Numbered from the stretch's first letter, positions 42,584 through 51,922 are shown. The stretch: DNA of 64,000 nt from Massilia agrisoli (GCF_020831365.1 NZ_JAJHPV010000009.1:124001-188000), one strand, 5' to 3'. Notes: generated by a model not told the origin, from the sequence alone. A program made the numbers and translations.

Positions 42584-43210
42584 ATGCGCACACTCTCGCT
42601 TACGCTGTCATTTTTACTGCTTGCCCCGATCGCATACGCCACCCCCGGCGAACAGCTGGTAGCCGCAGCCAGACAGCAGATCGGGGTCACCATACGCTAT
42701 GACGGGCGCTACCAGCGTTTGGCGTATCCCGGTGGCGATGTGCCAATGGAAACGGGCGTGTGCACGGATGTCGTGATTCGCGCATACCGGCGACTTGGCA
42801 TCGACTTGCAAGAAAAGGTGCATCGCGACATGGGCGCGGCGTGGGCGGAATATCCGCATCCGCTAAAGTGGGGCCTAAAGGCGCGGGATGAAAACATTGA
42901 TCACCGCCGTGTCCTCAACCTTGCCACGTTCTTCCGGCGTCACGGGACATCGCTTGAACCCAGCCAGAAGCCGCAGGATTACATCCCAGGCGATATTGTG
43001 GCCTGGCTTTTGCCTGGGGCACTGCCTCATATCGGCATCGTGTCGAACACCCGGTCGGGCCGGGGCACGCCCCTCATCATTCACAACATTGGCGCCGGGG
43101 CCGAAGAGAGCGACGTCTTGTTCGCTTATAAAATCACCGGGCACTACCGTTACGCTGCAACTCCCTTCCCGGCGGGCCAGAAACGAGGCGCCAGGGCCAG
43201 CTTACAATGA
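42584..43210 (+). CDS. DUF1287 (NlpC/P60-like fold) exported protein
   Basis: A 208-residue exported protein with signal peptide (to about YATP, residue 20). The DUF1287 core has GVTIRYDGRYQRLAYPGGDVP, the Cys in GVCTDVVIRAYR, and His in LPHIGIVSN, giving a cysteine-protease-like Cys/His pair as in NlpC/P60-related families. Cell-wall hydrolysis or amidase activity is plausible but unproven. The ATG at 42584 fits the signal peptide; a TTG at 42554 is less likely. Confidence 0.82.
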   Translation: MRTLSLTLSFLLLAPIAYATPGEQLVAAARQQIGVTIRYDGRYQRLAYPGGDVPMETGVCTDVVIRAYRRLGIDLQEKVHRDMGAAWAEYPHPLKWGLKARDENIDHRRVLNLATFFRRHGTSLEPSQKPQDYIPGDIVAWLLPGALPHIGIVSNTRSGRGTPLIIHNIGAGAEESDVLFAYKITGHYRYAATPFPAGQKRGARASLQ

Positions 43211-43270
43211 AGAGGCGGTCAAGCAAAGTTAGGATTTCCGCGTCGCTGCGGGACAAGCGTGGAGCGCCAA

Positions 43271-43492
43271 TCATGCCATTCTCGGCCCGCCTTTGCCGCG
43301 CCGGTCGAACAACACGCTGCGCCGCAACCGGATACCGCTTGAACGGATGCCGCTGACCACTCCCCACGCCGCAGCCCAGCGTTTGGCACGTTCCTGCTCC
43401 TGCGCCGATTCGGATCGGATGGCACGTCCAATCGCTTCAGCCATGCGCTGCATTGCGTACGCTTTACGTTGATCCCTGGGACGGTGACTCAT
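43271..43492 (-). CDS. Small basic hypothetical protein, paralogue of 43788-44042
   Basis: A 73-residue basic protein, MSHRPRDQRKAYAMQRM at the start, then AIGRAIRS...RAKRWAAAWGVVSGIRSSGIRLRR. It aligns with the divergent protein at 43788 over about 60 residues (RxKxYxMxRMxxAIxRAI; RWxAAWGxxxGIRS). Function unknown. The start at 43492 is chosen by this alignment. Confidence 0.65.
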   Translation of the reverse strand: MSHRPRDQRKAYAMQRMAEAIGRAIRSESAQEQERAKRWAAAWGVVSGIRSSGIRLRRSVLFDRRGKGGPRMA

Positions 43493-43787
43493 AAAATTTA
43501 CCCTACTGCTTATAACTCTTGGGACCACACTATCGTCCGCAAGCAGGTGCAGACTGTGCGTTGACGAACGGTCAGGAGCGTGCAACAGGGTTTTTCGCCC
43601 TATTTGTGCAGTAGCGCAATGAATGTGAATACAGCCGGAAATGTTTCATCGCCAATCGGGCGAATTAACCTTGACACGCCTCAAAGAGATGCTGAGGTCA
43701 GAATGTCGGTGCTGTATAAGCGGCCAGTAGTTTTTGCCGAGCTCAGCCTTACAATATCAATATGGAATAACTGCAACTGTTCAAGCC

Positions 43788-44042
43788 ATGACGACTGACC
43801 GCCAGAAACGAAAAAGCTACGGCATGCTGCGCATGAGCCGCGCGATCAGCCGGGCCATCGGCGCCCCGACGCCGCTTGAGCAGGACAAGGCAATCCGCTG
43901 GGTTGCCGCATGGGGCCTGATCGGCGGCATCCGGTCGGATACGGTCCGCCTGCGCAATCCTGAACTGATCCATCCGGAACTGATGCAGCCGGAACTGATG
44001 CAGCCGGAGCAGTCCCACCAGGAAACCGCTCACTCCGCCTAG
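43788..44042 (+). CDS. Small basic hypothetical protein with pentapeptide repeat tail
   Basis: An 84-residue paralogue of the protein at 43271, transcribed in the opposite direction (MTTDRQKRKSYGMLRM...AIRWVAAWGLIGGIRS). The tail carries tandem five-residue units (NPELI-HPELM-QPELM-QPEQS) that the other copy lacks. The 295-base gap between the two starts holds no other convincing gene. Function unknown. Confidence 0.65.
   Translation: MTTDRQKRKSYGMLRMSRAISRAIGAPTPLEQDKAIRWVAAWGLIGGIRSDTVRLRNPELIHPELMQPELMQPEQSHQETAHSA
43959..44018 (+). repeat. 15-base tandem repeat in coding sequence
   Basis: Four 15-base units based on CCGGAACTGATGCAG; units two and three are identical, and one and four are diverged. 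They encode the PEL(I/M)(H/Q) repeats of the small protein and could vary in number by slippage. Confidence 0.8.
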
Positions 44043-44054
44043 CGGGGCATCCAA

Positions 44055-44498
44055 TCAGCCGTTCCCGAGATCCTTCTCCATACACACCGCGCTGGCGGGA
44101 CACATTTTGACGAATTGCGTACTGTGCCGCAGCGCTTCCGGGGCCGCGTCGCGCGCGATTTCCCGGTAGCCGTGATCTTCAAAGAAACTTGATGCGCTGG
44201 TAGTCAGCAGGAACAAGTGGGCAATACCCGTCTCGCGCGCGTGGGCTTCGATCGCTTCGACAAGGTGGCGTCCTTGCCCGGTTCCCTGCCGCGATGCATC
44301 GACTGCCAGCGAGCGCAGCAGCGCATCCCGGCCGTAGCGCTCGATCCCGACGCAACCGACGATGGCCTTGTCTTTTTCGACGACGAGGAAATCAGGCAGG
44401 TGGGACGTGCTGATATCGGAAAACGGGAGCCCCGCATTTTCGAGAATCTCGCCGATGCTCGGCAGGTCTGCTGTTGTTGCTTGTCGTATTGTTGCCAT
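44055..44498 (-). CDS. GNAT N-acetyltransferase, ArsN2-like
   Basis: A 147-residue acetyltransferase with the acetyl-CoA loop RQGTGQGRHLVEAI (about 75-88) and C-terminal LTTSASSFFEDHGY. The N-terminal LPSIGEILENAGLP resembles ArsN2-type acetyltransferases, but no other arsenic genes are nearby, so the substrate is open. GGAGG lies directly before the ATG at 44498; the longer frame to 44603 is rejected. Confidence 0.8.
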   Translation of the reverse strand: MATIRQATTADLPSIGEILENAGLPFSDISTSHLPDFLVVEKDKAIVGCVGIERYGRDALLRSLAVDASRQGTGQGRHLVEAIEAHARETGIAHLFLLTTSASSFFEDHGYREIARDAAPEALRHSTQFVKMCPASAVCMEKDLGNG

Positions 44499-44586
44499 GA
44501 GTCCTCCCAATGCTTTGGTTTTCACCAATCGTTCCCTAATTATCAAATAAGTGCAATCGCTGACCTTGAGCCGCGGTGCCGGCGCG

Positions 44587-45057
44587 TCACGCGGGTTTGG
44601 CAACCATCAAATAAAACACCGCGAGGAAAGCGAAAAATGCCGGGAAGCCCAGCGCGATCCAGGCTTTGAAGTAGCGCCAGTATTCCGCAGGCAAGGCAGT
44701 GCCATCGCGTGCGGCGACTTTCGAGAGGTCGCGCAGGCGCATTTGCAGCCACACCACCGGAAGCCAGCATGCAATGGCGATTCCATACAGCGCAAACGAC
44801 CACATGATCCAGCGGGTGTGGAAGGGGATGCCGGCAAGTTTCATCAGGTAATACCCGGTCAGCGGCTGGAGCACGACCGTGGTCGCGGTAAACAGCCAGT
44901 CGGCCAGCACCACGTAACGCGTCACCACGGCAATTGCCCTGATGTCGCGGCTGATATTGGCGAACAGCAGGTAGAACGCCGAGCCGATGCCCGTGCCGAA
45001 CAATAATGTGGACGACAGGATATGCAGCCATTTGACGGTCAGGTAGTCCACGTTCAT
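44587..45057 (-). CDS. DUF2269 membrane protein
   Basis: A 156-residue protein with four helices (YLTVKWLHILSSTLLFGTG; VVLADWLFTATTVVLQPLTGY; IMWSFALYGIAIACWLPVVW; AWIALGFPAFFAFLAVFYL). DUF2269 proteins are of unknown function. ATG overlaps the stop of the SDR-DoxX fusion gene (ATGA), so the two are co-translated. Confidence 0.85.
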   Translation of the reverse strand: MNVDYLTVKWLHILSSTLLFGTGIGSAFYLLFANISRDIRAIAVVTRYVVLADWLFTATTVVLQPLTGYYLMKLAGIPFHTRWIMWSFALYGIAIACWLPVVWLQMRLRDLSKVAARDGTALPAEYWRYFKAWIALGFPAFFAFLAVFYLMVAKPA

Positions 45058-46325
45058 TCCTCCAGTTCATAGAGCAGCCAGATCGCCGCCAGCATCGGCA
45101 GGTTCTTGGTCAGCGGCCCGTATGGATGCAGCAGGAACTCCGGCAGCTTGACCGCGATGACGACCGTGTAAAACCCGATCAGCGCCACCTGCGCCAGCCA
45201 TAGCCAACGCCGTTTCGGCAACAGCAGGATGCCCAGCCCCAGCGCCAGGTCGAAGGTCGCGGCGCCGTACAGCATCAGCGGCTGCAACGCCGCCGAAATG
45301 CCTGTGCGCGCCAGCAGCTCATAGCTCAGCTCCACCGGGTACAAGCCGAACGATACCAGTGCGGTGGCAATCCAGACCGCGGCAATGCTGGCGCGCAGCA
45401 CCGGCAGCAGCCACTGCAGCTTTGCCTGCGCCCGCTCGGCGGCAGGGTCGTCGATGAAGGAGGAAATCGGCCGCGGCGCCCGGCCCAGCAGTTGTGCGGT
45501 CATGGCCACGTCCGCGGTATTGCCGCGATCGAGCATGGCGAGCGCGTCCCGGTCGAGCATCGCCCCCGGCAGCCACCGGCCCAGGCCCGCGAGCGTACGC
45601 GCCACGGCGCCTGGCAGGCGCAGCAAGCGCTGGCGCCCCATGCCCATCGCGCGCCTCAGCGCACCGATGTAACTGGTGAACGGCAGCGCCTCCGGTCCCA
45701 CCAGCGGCAGGCGAGTGCCAGGCATTGGCGCCGCGCCGTGCAGCAACACAAGGAAAACATCCGTCAGATCGCCGATATGGATCGGCTGCACCAATTGTGG
45801 GGCGTTGCCAAAGCGTAGGGTCAGCGGCATGCTTGCAAGCATGCGGAACACGCGGGCGCTCGCCCCATCCTTTCCGTAAATCAGTGAGGGCTGGACAATC
45901 CACGATGCCAGCGGCAATGCAGCGAGGAAATCGTCGGCTGCCTTTTTACTCAAGTGGTAGGCAGTGGTCGCGTGCTCATCGGCGCCGAGGGCTGACAGCT
46001 GGACCACCAGCCGCACCGTGCCCGCCTCGACGCAGGCGGCAAACAGCGCGCACGGCGCTTCAGTGTGCAGCGCAGAAAAGGTTTGCCCGCCGCTTTCACG
46101 AAAAATGCCGACGGTATTGATTACCACGTCAATGCCCGCCAGGCGCGCCAGCCAGACGGATTTATCGGTATCCTTGGCAAAGTCGGCTGTGATGTAGCCC
46201 AGGCAGGGATTGTCGCTATCCATTTTCCTGCGGACAGCACAGATGACTTCGTGACCGTCGGCCAGCAGTGCATCGCGCACATGGCCGCCGACAAAGCCGG
46301 TCGCTCCGGTGAGCAGGATCCTCAT
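45054..46325 (-). CDS. NAD(P)-binding epimerase-like / DoxX-like membrane fusion protein
   Basis: A 423-residue protein. Residues 1-290 are an extended-SDR/NmrA-like Rossmann domain (LLTGATGFVGGHV at 4-16; SALGADEHATTAYHLSKKAADDF). Residues 300-420 are a four-helix DoxX-like domain (AAVWIATALVSFGLYPVELSYELLARTG; FDLALGLGILLLPKR). Fusion ties a soluble redox domain to the membrane. Coupled with the DUF2269 gene. Confidence 0.88.
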   Translation of the reverse strand: MRILLTGATGFVGGHVRDALLADGHEVICAVRRKMDSDNPCLGYITADFAKDTDKSVWLARLAGIDVVINTVGIFRESGGQTFSALHTEAPCALFAACVEAGTVRLVVQLSALGADEHATTAYHLSKKAADDFLAALPLASWIVQPSLIYGKDGASARVFRMLASMPLTLRFGNAPQLVQPIHIGDLTDVFLVLLHGAAPMPGTRLPLVGPEALPFTSYIGALRRAMGMGRQRLLRLPGAVARTLAGLGRWLPGAMLDRDALAMLDRGNTADVAMTAQLLGRAPRPISSFIDDPAAERAQAKLQWLLPVLRASIAAVWIATALVSFGLYPVELSYELLARTGISAALQPLMLYGAATFDLALGLGILLLPKRRWLWLAQVALIGFYTVVIAVKLPEFLLHPYGPLTKNLPMLAAIWLLYELEE

Positions 46326-46396
46326 GCCTGCACCAGCCGCAGCGCTGCTTCAGCCTTCATTAATGACGAGTTCCAGTTCATTCGACCGAGGACGAT

Positions 46397-46864
46397 ATGG
46401 ATAAATGGGAAACTGCCTTACAACGCGGCCTGGTGTCCGGGACCACTTCCAGCTTGCTGTCAACCGCCGCCCTTGCCGCGCTGGGCAAAGGCACCAGCAA
46501 CAGCATGTTCGGCCCGACCAACGCCATCAGCCACTGGATCTGGGGCGACCGCGCCGCCCGCCAGGACGAACCGTCGGTCAAGTACACCTTGCCCGGCTAC
46601 CTGATCCACCACGCCAGCGCCACCTTCTGGGCCGTGCTGTTCGAGCGGGCCTGCGCGGCTGAGCTCGACAAGCGCGACACCGCCAGGACCATCGGGCTGG
46701 CAACGGCGGCGTCCGCCGTGGCGTGCTTCACCGACTACCAGCTCACGCCAAGGCGCTTGCACCCGGGTTACGAAAAACGCCTGTCGAAGCCATCGCTGGC
46801 GGTCGTCTACGGCGCATTTGGCCTCGGGCTCGCGGCTGGCGCAATGCTGTGCCGGCATCGCTAG
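46397..46864 (+). CDS. Hypothetical membrane protein
   Basis: A 155-residue protein with three or four weak hydrophobic segments (SLLSTAALAALG; YLIHHASATFWAVLFERACA; TIGLATAASAVACFTDY; AVVYGAFGLGLAAGAMLC). GAGGA lies just before the ATG. I do not recognise a family. It is followed by another membrane-protein gene by 12 bases. Confidence 0.7.
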   Translation: MDKWETALQRGLVSGTTSSLLSTAALAALGKGTSNSMFGPTNAISHWIWGDRAARQDEPSVKYTLPGYLIHHASATFWAVLFERACAAELDKRDTARTIGLATAASAVACFTDYQLTPRRLHPGYEKRLSKPSLAVVYGAFGLGLAAGAMLCRHR

Positions 46865-46876
46865 TGTAAGCCAGCG

Positions 46877-47395
46877 ATGGAAGTTGCGCCGCCCTTCTTG
46901 ATCGCGCTGCTTGCCCATGGCGTCATTGGCGGAAGCGATGTGATCCTCAACCATGAGGTGATCACGCGCCTGCCGCAACGCCGGGGCGCGGGGCCCGAGC
47001 AGCGCCTGCACTGCGCGCGCGAGCTGGCATTTGCCGCAATCTTTTTCGCGCTGGCCTGGTTCGAGTGGCGCGGACTGTTTGCCTGGGCAATTGTCGGCCT
47101 GTTCCTGGCCGAGCTGTGCATTTCGACGATCGATACCGTGCTTGAGTTCGACACGCGGGTGCTGCCGGTGACCGAGCGGGTCATGCACGTGATGCTGTTC
47201 ATCAACTTCGGGATCGTGCTGGCGTTGCTGGCGCCCGTGCTGTCTGGCTGGATGCAGCTCGCTGATGGGGTCGTGCGGGTCGATTACGGATGGGCGAGCT
47301 GGGTGCTCAGTGCGATGTCGGTGGTATCGCTGGGATGGTCGCTGCGCGACGGCTTGCGTGCAAGGCAATTATTCCGCAAGACGCAGGGCGGGTGA
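46877..47395 (+). CDS. Hypothetical membrane protein
   Basis: A 172-residue protein with four hydrophobic segments (FLIALLAHGVIGGSDVIL; ELAFAAIFFALAWFEW; VMHVMLFINFGIVLALLAPVL; WASWVLSAMSVVSLGW) and conserved-looking NHEVITRLPQR. Family not recognised. Forms a pair with the gene at 46397; both face the SDR-DoxX/DUF2269 genes from the other strand. Confidence 0.7.
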   Translation: MEVAPPFLIALLAHGVIGGSDVILNHEVITRLPQRRGAGPEQRLHCARELAFAAIFFALAWFEWRGLFAWAIVGLFLAELCISTIDTVLEFDTRVLPVTERVMHVMLFINFGIVLALLAPVLSGWMQLADGVVRVDYGWASWVLSAMSVVSLGWSLRDGLRARQLFRKTQGG

Positions 47396-47426
47396 GCGCC
47401 GCAGCGCCACCCGTCCTGCGTTCAGC

Positions 47427-49913
47427 TTAGAAGCTGTACGCCGCGCGGGCGTAGATGAAGCGGCCCGAACGTCCAAACGGCGCGTAGTTGGCGAACGCCG
47501 CGTTGCCGGTCGTGTTCAGCGACGGCGGCAGCGCTTCAGGATACTCGTCGAACACGTTGTCCGCGCCGATCGCCAGGTTCAGCTTTGGCGTGACTGCGTA
47601 GCGCGCTTCCAGGTCGACCACGGTCTGCGCGCCCATCTCGAAGTCCAGCGCAGCGGTGGTGCCAGGCGACAGCACCTTGCCGTAGCGGGTGGCGCGGAAG
47701 GTGGCGCCCCACTGGCCGAGCTTCCAGTTCACGTTGGCGTTGAGCTTGTTGGCCGGCTGGCCTTTCTCAAGCGACAGCACGTTGAGGCGGTCGAACAGCG
47801 ACGGCGCCGGGGTCAGCGCCGACAACTGCGCGGTGACCGGTACCTTGGTTACGTCGGTATCGGTGAAGTTGCCCGCCACGGTGAAGTCGAGCTTGCCCGC
47901 TTCGCCCATGCTCATCGGCCAGCTGACAACCACGTCCACGCCGCGGGTGCTGGTATCGACACCGTTGATGAAGAAGCGGCCGCCGCCGACGCCGATGAAG
48001 CCCTGCGAGCGGATGTAGTCGCGCACGTTGGCGGCGGTCAGGTTTTCCGACAGGATGATGCGGTCTTCGATGTCGATGCGGTAGGCGTCCACCGTCACGT
48101 TCACGGTGCCGAAGCGCATCACCGCGCCCAGCGACGCGTTCAGCGATTTTTCCGCATCCAGCGGCTTGGCGCCGAGGGCCACCGCGACCGGATCGTTCGG
48201 CTTGAAGGTGGTGATCTCGAACGGTACGCCGTTGATGAAGTTGGTCGACGTCGTGGTGAAGTTCTGCTGCTGCGGCGACGGTGCGCGGAAGCCGTTCTGG
48301 ACCGAACCGCGCAGCGCGAACGCCGGGTTGAAGTCGTAGCGCAGCGCGAGCTTGCCGGCCAGGCTTTCGCCGAAGTCGGAGTAGTGCTCGCCGCGAACAG
48401 CCACCGATGCCAGCAGTTCCTTGGTCAGGTTCGCTTCCAGGTCCACGAATGCGCCGATCGCGGTGCGGTGCGTATCGCTTTCGTTAGCTGGACGGAAACC
48501 AGGGAACACCTGGGCGCCCGGAGGCGCTGGCGTGCCGTTAGCCAGGGTAACGCCGCCGTGGCGGTAGGAATCAGGCTCGCCCGCGAACAGCGTGTAGCCC
48601 TCGCGGCGCGCCTCGACGCCCACGGCGATGTTCAGCGGCGAGGCCAGGTTGGCCATCGGCACCGAGCGGACACCGGTAACGTTGGCGACCAATTGGTCGT
48701 AGGAGAAACCGCCGGCCTCGAACTGGGTCTTGCTGGACGGGCCGATCGAGCGGTTCAGCGTGTTTTCGATGGTAAAGGCCATCTTGTTCTTGCCGTAGCC
48801 GAGCGAGGCATCCATGTCCCACTCGCCCATCGTCCACGACACGCCGCCCGTGGCGCTGTAGTCGTCGACCGACGGGGCGATGATCGGCAGGTAGCCGTTC
48901 GGGTAGATCGAGATGATGTTCTGGTCCTGCAGGGCGCGGCGGAAGAAGCCGGCCGAACGGGCGTCGCGCTTCTGGTAGCTGGCCCAGCCGTACAGCTTGA
49001 CGTTGTTGCCGAGGTTGTAGCCGGCGTTGGCAAACAGGGTGGCCTGCTCCATTTCCGGCTCGCCGTACCAGGCGTTGAAGCGGTCGATGGTGGCTTCGCG
49101 CGGGTCGAAGGCGCCGTTTACCAGCGGGTATTGCTGGCGGTAGTCCCAGCCGCCGCGCTCGGTGCGCTTCTGGTCTTTGACTTCGGCGGCCAGGGTCAGG
49201 TGGCCGTCTTCGCCCAGGCTCAGGCCTTTCCACAGGCTGACCGTCAGGGTCTCGCCGTCGGTGCGCTTGCGCGAGGATGGCGCGCTCCAGATCGCGCCTG
49301 CCGGGGTCGGGCTGGCCACGATGTCGTATTCGGAATCGCGGGCGCCGTAGGACATGGTGGCCTCGCCGCCATCGCGGTCGGTGCGCAGGCGGATGTTGAC
49401 CACGCCCGAGATCGCATCCGAGCCGTACTGGGCGGCGGCGCCATCGCGCAGCACCTCGATGGTGCGGACCATCGCGGTAGGGATGGTGTTCATGTCGACC
49501 GAAGCCGAGCCGCGGCCGATGGTGCCGTTCACGTTCACCAGTGCGGACGCGTGGCGGCGCTTCGAATTGACCAGCACCAGGGTCTGGTCAGGCGCCATGC
49601 CGCGCAGGGTGGCCGGGCGGATGGTATCGGTGCCGTCGGCCAGGCCCGGGCGCGGGAAGTTCAGCGATGGCAGGGCCACGGACAGCGCCTGGTTCATCTC
49701 GGTGCTGCCGCTGGCTTTGAGGGTATCGGCGGAAATGATGTCGACCGGGGCGACGGTGTCGAGCGCGGTGCGGTTCGCAACCCGGGTGCCGGTGACCACC
49801 ACGGTTGTCGGCGTTTCATCGGGAACAGCCTGCGCGACGGCGGCGCCCGAGGCGAACAGCGAAGCGATCGTTAAAGCGAGAACCTGTTTCTTGGGTACGA
49901 ATTTTCTATGCAT
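47427..49913 (-). CDS. TonB-dependent receptor
   Basis: An 828-residue outer-membrane receptor: signal peptide (to about AVAQ, residue 29), plug domain (about 40-170; TVVVTGTRVANRT; ATLRGMAPDQTLVLVNSKRRH; IEVLRDGAAAQYGSDAISGVVNI), and a 22-strand barrel ending in ARAAYSF with the terminal aromatic. Ligand unknown; no siderophore or sugar genes adjoin it. GAGGA precedes the ATG at 49913; the open frame up to 50036 is not used. Confidence 0.93.
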   Translation of the reverse strand: MHRKFVPKKQVLALTIASLFASGAAVAQAVPDETPTTVVVTGTRVANRTALDTVAPVDIISADTLKASGSTEMNQALSVALPSLNFPRPGLADGTDTIRPATLRGMAPDQTLVLVNSKRRHASALVNVNGTIGRGSASVDMNTIPTAMVRTIEVLRDGAAAQYGSDAISGVVNIRLRTDRDGGEATMSYGARDSEYDIVASPTPAGAIWSAPSSRKRTDGETLTVSLWKGLSLGEDGHLTLAAEVKDQKRTERGGWDYRQQYPLVNGAFDPREATIDRFNAWYGEPEMEQATLFANAGYNLGNNVKLYGWASYQKRDARSAGFFRRALQDQNIISIYPNGYLPIIAPSVDDYSATGGVSWTMGEWDMDASLGYGKNKMAFTIENTLNRSIGPSSKTQFEAGGFSYDQLVANVTGVRSVPMANLASPLNIAVGVEARREGYTLFAGEPDSYRHGGVTLANGTPAPPGAQVFPGFRPANESDTHRTAIGAFVDLEANLTKELLASVAVRGEHYSDFGESLAGKLALRYDFNPAFALRGSVQNGFRAPSPQQQNFTTTSTNFINGVPFEITTFKPNDPVAVALGAKPLDAEKSLNASLGAVMRFGTVNVTVDAYRIDIEDRIILSENLTAANVRDYIRSQGFIGVGGGRFFINGVDTSTRGVDVVVSWPMSMGEAGKLDFTVAGNFTDTDVTKVPVTAQLSALTPAPSLFDRLNVLSLEKGQPANKLNANVNWKLGQWGATFRATRYGKVLSPGTTAALDFEMGAQTVVDLEARYAVTPKLNLAIGADNVFDEYPEALPPSLNTTGNAAFANYAPFGRSGRFIYARAAYSF

Positions 49914-50075
49914 TATTTTTTCCTCGTTGATGAAAATACCGACAACAAAAGCGGCGAACCTCTTTTGATACTCGTACTTACAGGCAACGAAGTCAATTCT
50001 GCAACACGATATGTGACGCAGATAACAACACATCAAATTTCGGTGTCAGTTTCGCGTAAGGGAGGGTTGCAGTAC

Positions 50076-50112
50076 GTAGGGCGGATAAGCGCAAAGCGCG
50101 CATCCGCCCTAC
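50076..50112. repeat. REP-type palindromic element, copy 1
   Basis: Arms GTAGGGCGGAT and ATCCGCCCTAC around a 15-base centre rich in AAGCGC. A close relative lies at 57039-57069. Both lie between genes. Confidence 0.8.
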
Positions 50113-50129
50113 CAAAAACGTGCCGCAGC

Positions 50130-51068
50130 TTAATGCGCCACCACCTTATCCCGCTTGAACATCTTCTGGATCACGGTTACCACCATCAGCACCACCGCGC
50201 CCGCCACCAATCCCGCCACCAGGTCGATCAGGGTCGGCGTCACCGCCTTGAGGACGCCGCCGATCGCCGGCACGGTGCCCGCCGCCGCCGCCGCGCCCTC
50301 GACGATCTCGGCCAGCGCATGGACGCCGTGCATCAAAATGCTGCCGCCGACCATGAACATCGCCGCCGTGCCCAGCACCGACAAGGTCTTCATCAGCTTG
50401 GGCGCCATCAGCAGCAAAAAGTCGCCGAAGCGCCGCGCGCCGCCGTTGTCGCGCTTGCTGAGATACAAACCGGCGTCGTCCAGCTTGACGATGCCCGCCA
50501 CCAGCCCGTAAACGCCGACCGTCATCACCAGCGCGATGGTCGTCAGCACCATCACGCGCTCGGTGAAGGTGGCCGCCGCGACGGTGCCGAGCGAAATCAC
50601 GATAATCTCCGCCGACAGGATAAAGTCGGTCCGGATCGCACCCTTGATCTTGTCCTTTTCCAGCGCCACCATGTCGACCGACTCGTCGGCCAGCGCGGCC
50701 GCCAGTTCCTGCTCGTGCGCCGATTCTTCTTCCTTGTGCAGGTACTTGTGCGCCAGCTTCTCCGCGCCTTCAAAGCACAGGAAGGCCCCACCGATCATCA
50801 GCAGCGGCGTCACCGCCCACGGCGCAAACGCGCTGATCGCCAGCGCTGCCGGGACCAGGATCGCCTTGTTGACGAACGAGCCTTTGGCCACCGCCCACAC
50901 CACCGGCAGTTCGCGGTCCGGGTTCACCCCCGATACCTGCTGCGCATTGAGCGCCAGGTCGTCGCCCAGCACGCCTGCGGTTTTCTTGGCGGCGACCTTG
51001 CTCATGACGGCTACGTCGTCAAGGATGGTCGCGATGTCGTCGAGTAAAGCCAGCAAGCTGCTTGCCAT
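50130..51068 (-). CDS. DUF808 (YedI-like) membrane protein
   Basis: A 312-residue protein with MASSLLALLDDIATILDDVAVM at the start and several helices (VPAALAISAFAPWAVTPLLMIGGAFL; VMVLTTIALVMTVGVYGLVAG; LIDLVAGLVAGAVVLMVVTVI). DUF808 members have unknown function. The start at 51068 matches the conserved N-terminus rather than the longer frame to 51101. Confidence 0.9.
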   Translation of the reverse strand: MASSLLALLDDIATILDDVAVMSKVAAKKTAGVLGDDLALNAQQVSGVNPDRELPVVWAVAKGSFVNKAILVPAALAISAFAPWAVTPLLMIGGAFLCFEGAEKLAHKYLHKEEESAHEQELAAALADESVDMVALEKDKIKGAIRTDFILSAEIIVISLGTVAAATFTERVMVLTTIALVMTVGVYGLVAGIVKLDDAGLYLSKRDNGGARRFGDFLLLMAPKLMKTLSVLGTAAMFMVGGSILMHGVHALAEIVEGAAAAAGTVPAIGGVLKAVTPTLIDLVAGLVAGAVVLMVVTVIQKMFKRDKVVAH

Positions 51069-51265
51069 GGGCGCTGCTCCGTGTAAATGTCTAAAACACA
51101 CATCTTACCTGACGCGACGGCCGCGCCGCGTACGCAAACCAGCCCCGTTTTTTGCAGTTCAGTCCGCAAATACTGCATCTCGTCGCTTTGTTCGTATTTT
51201 CGCGCCCCGCGCCCGTATAGTCCGGTGCATTAACAGGCTGCCCGATTTTTCCAGCGAGGTTCATC

Positions 51266-51484
51266 ATGAATACCGAACACGACTTCTCGACCGCCCCGGC
51301 ACGCGGCGCCGCGCGCCCGGTCAAGCGCAAGACCCGCATCACCATTTACCTCGACGACGAGGTGCTTGAAGAGTTCCGCTCGCTGTCCGAACGCTGCGGC
51401 ACCGGCTACCAGACCCTGATCAATGCTGCGCTGCGCACACGGCTGGCCACCGCCGCCAAGGCCGAGCCGGTACTGGCCGACTGA
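51266..51484 (+). CDS. Ribbon-helix-helix protein, BrnA-like, no toxin partner seen
   Basis: A 72-residue protein with a basic N-terminus and RHH fold (RITIYLDDEVLEEFRSLSERCGTGYQTLINAALRTRL), like BrnA antitoxins. A BrnT toxin gene would normally be adjacent upstream, but none is present within 197 bases, so it is probably an orphan regulator. GAGG precedes the ATG. Confidence 0.8.
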   Translation: MNTEHDFSTAPARGAARPVKRKTRITIYLDDEVLEEFRSLSERCGTGYQTLINAALRTRLATAAKAEPVLAD

Positions 51485-51637
51485 GCGGGCCAGGCGTGTG
51501 GCGGTGCGCGCCGCAATGCACCAAAACCGTCGCAAGCCAGTCACAGCAGGGCTTACTTTTGCGTCGCCGCCTTAGAATTTATTACACACGGCAATAATTA
51601 TGCTAATCTTCCCGCTCTTTTAACCCCGGAGGATAGT

Positions 51638-51922
51638 ATGAAAAAAGGCGAACTGATTGCAGAATTTGCGAAGCGTACGGAGATGTCCGGCGCGGCCGCG
51701 AACGGCGCCGTCAACACGATCATCGACATCATCACCGAGCGCCTGAAAAAGGGCGACACGGTAGGTATCACCGGTTTCGGCACCTTCTCCGTAGCCAAGC
51801 GCGCTGCACGCAAGGGCCGCAATCCATCGACCGGCGAAGCAATCAAGATCGCTGCTTCGAAGACGCCTAAATTCTCGGCTGGCGCGACCCTGAAGTCGGC
51901 TGTCAATCCTAAGAAGAAGTAA
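51638..51922 (+). CDS. HU-family nucleoid DNA-binding protein
   Basis: A 94-residue HU/IHF-fold protein: MKKGELIAEFAKRTEMSGAAA, GFGTFSVAKRAARKGRNPSTGE, and the Pro-containing DNA-binding arm, with a Lys-rich tail NPKKK. GGAGG lies just before the ATG. Monocistronic. It bends DNA and could aid loop formation at sigma-54 promoters, but no specific link is shown. Confidence 0.95.
   Translation: MKKGELIAEFAKRTEMSGAAANGAVNTIIDIITERLKKGDTVGITGFGTFSVAKRAARKGRNPSTGEAIKIAASKTPKFSAGATLKSAVNPKKK

Noticed and set aside
43580-43798. 72-residue plus-strand ORF between the paralogous small genes
   Set aside because: No ribosome site and no similarity; it overlaps the start of the real gene at 43788 in another frame.
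47265-49874. 869-residue plus-strand frame opposite the other TonB receptor
   Set aside because: Same effect: shadow of a GC-rich gene, with no recognisable motif and no ribosome site.
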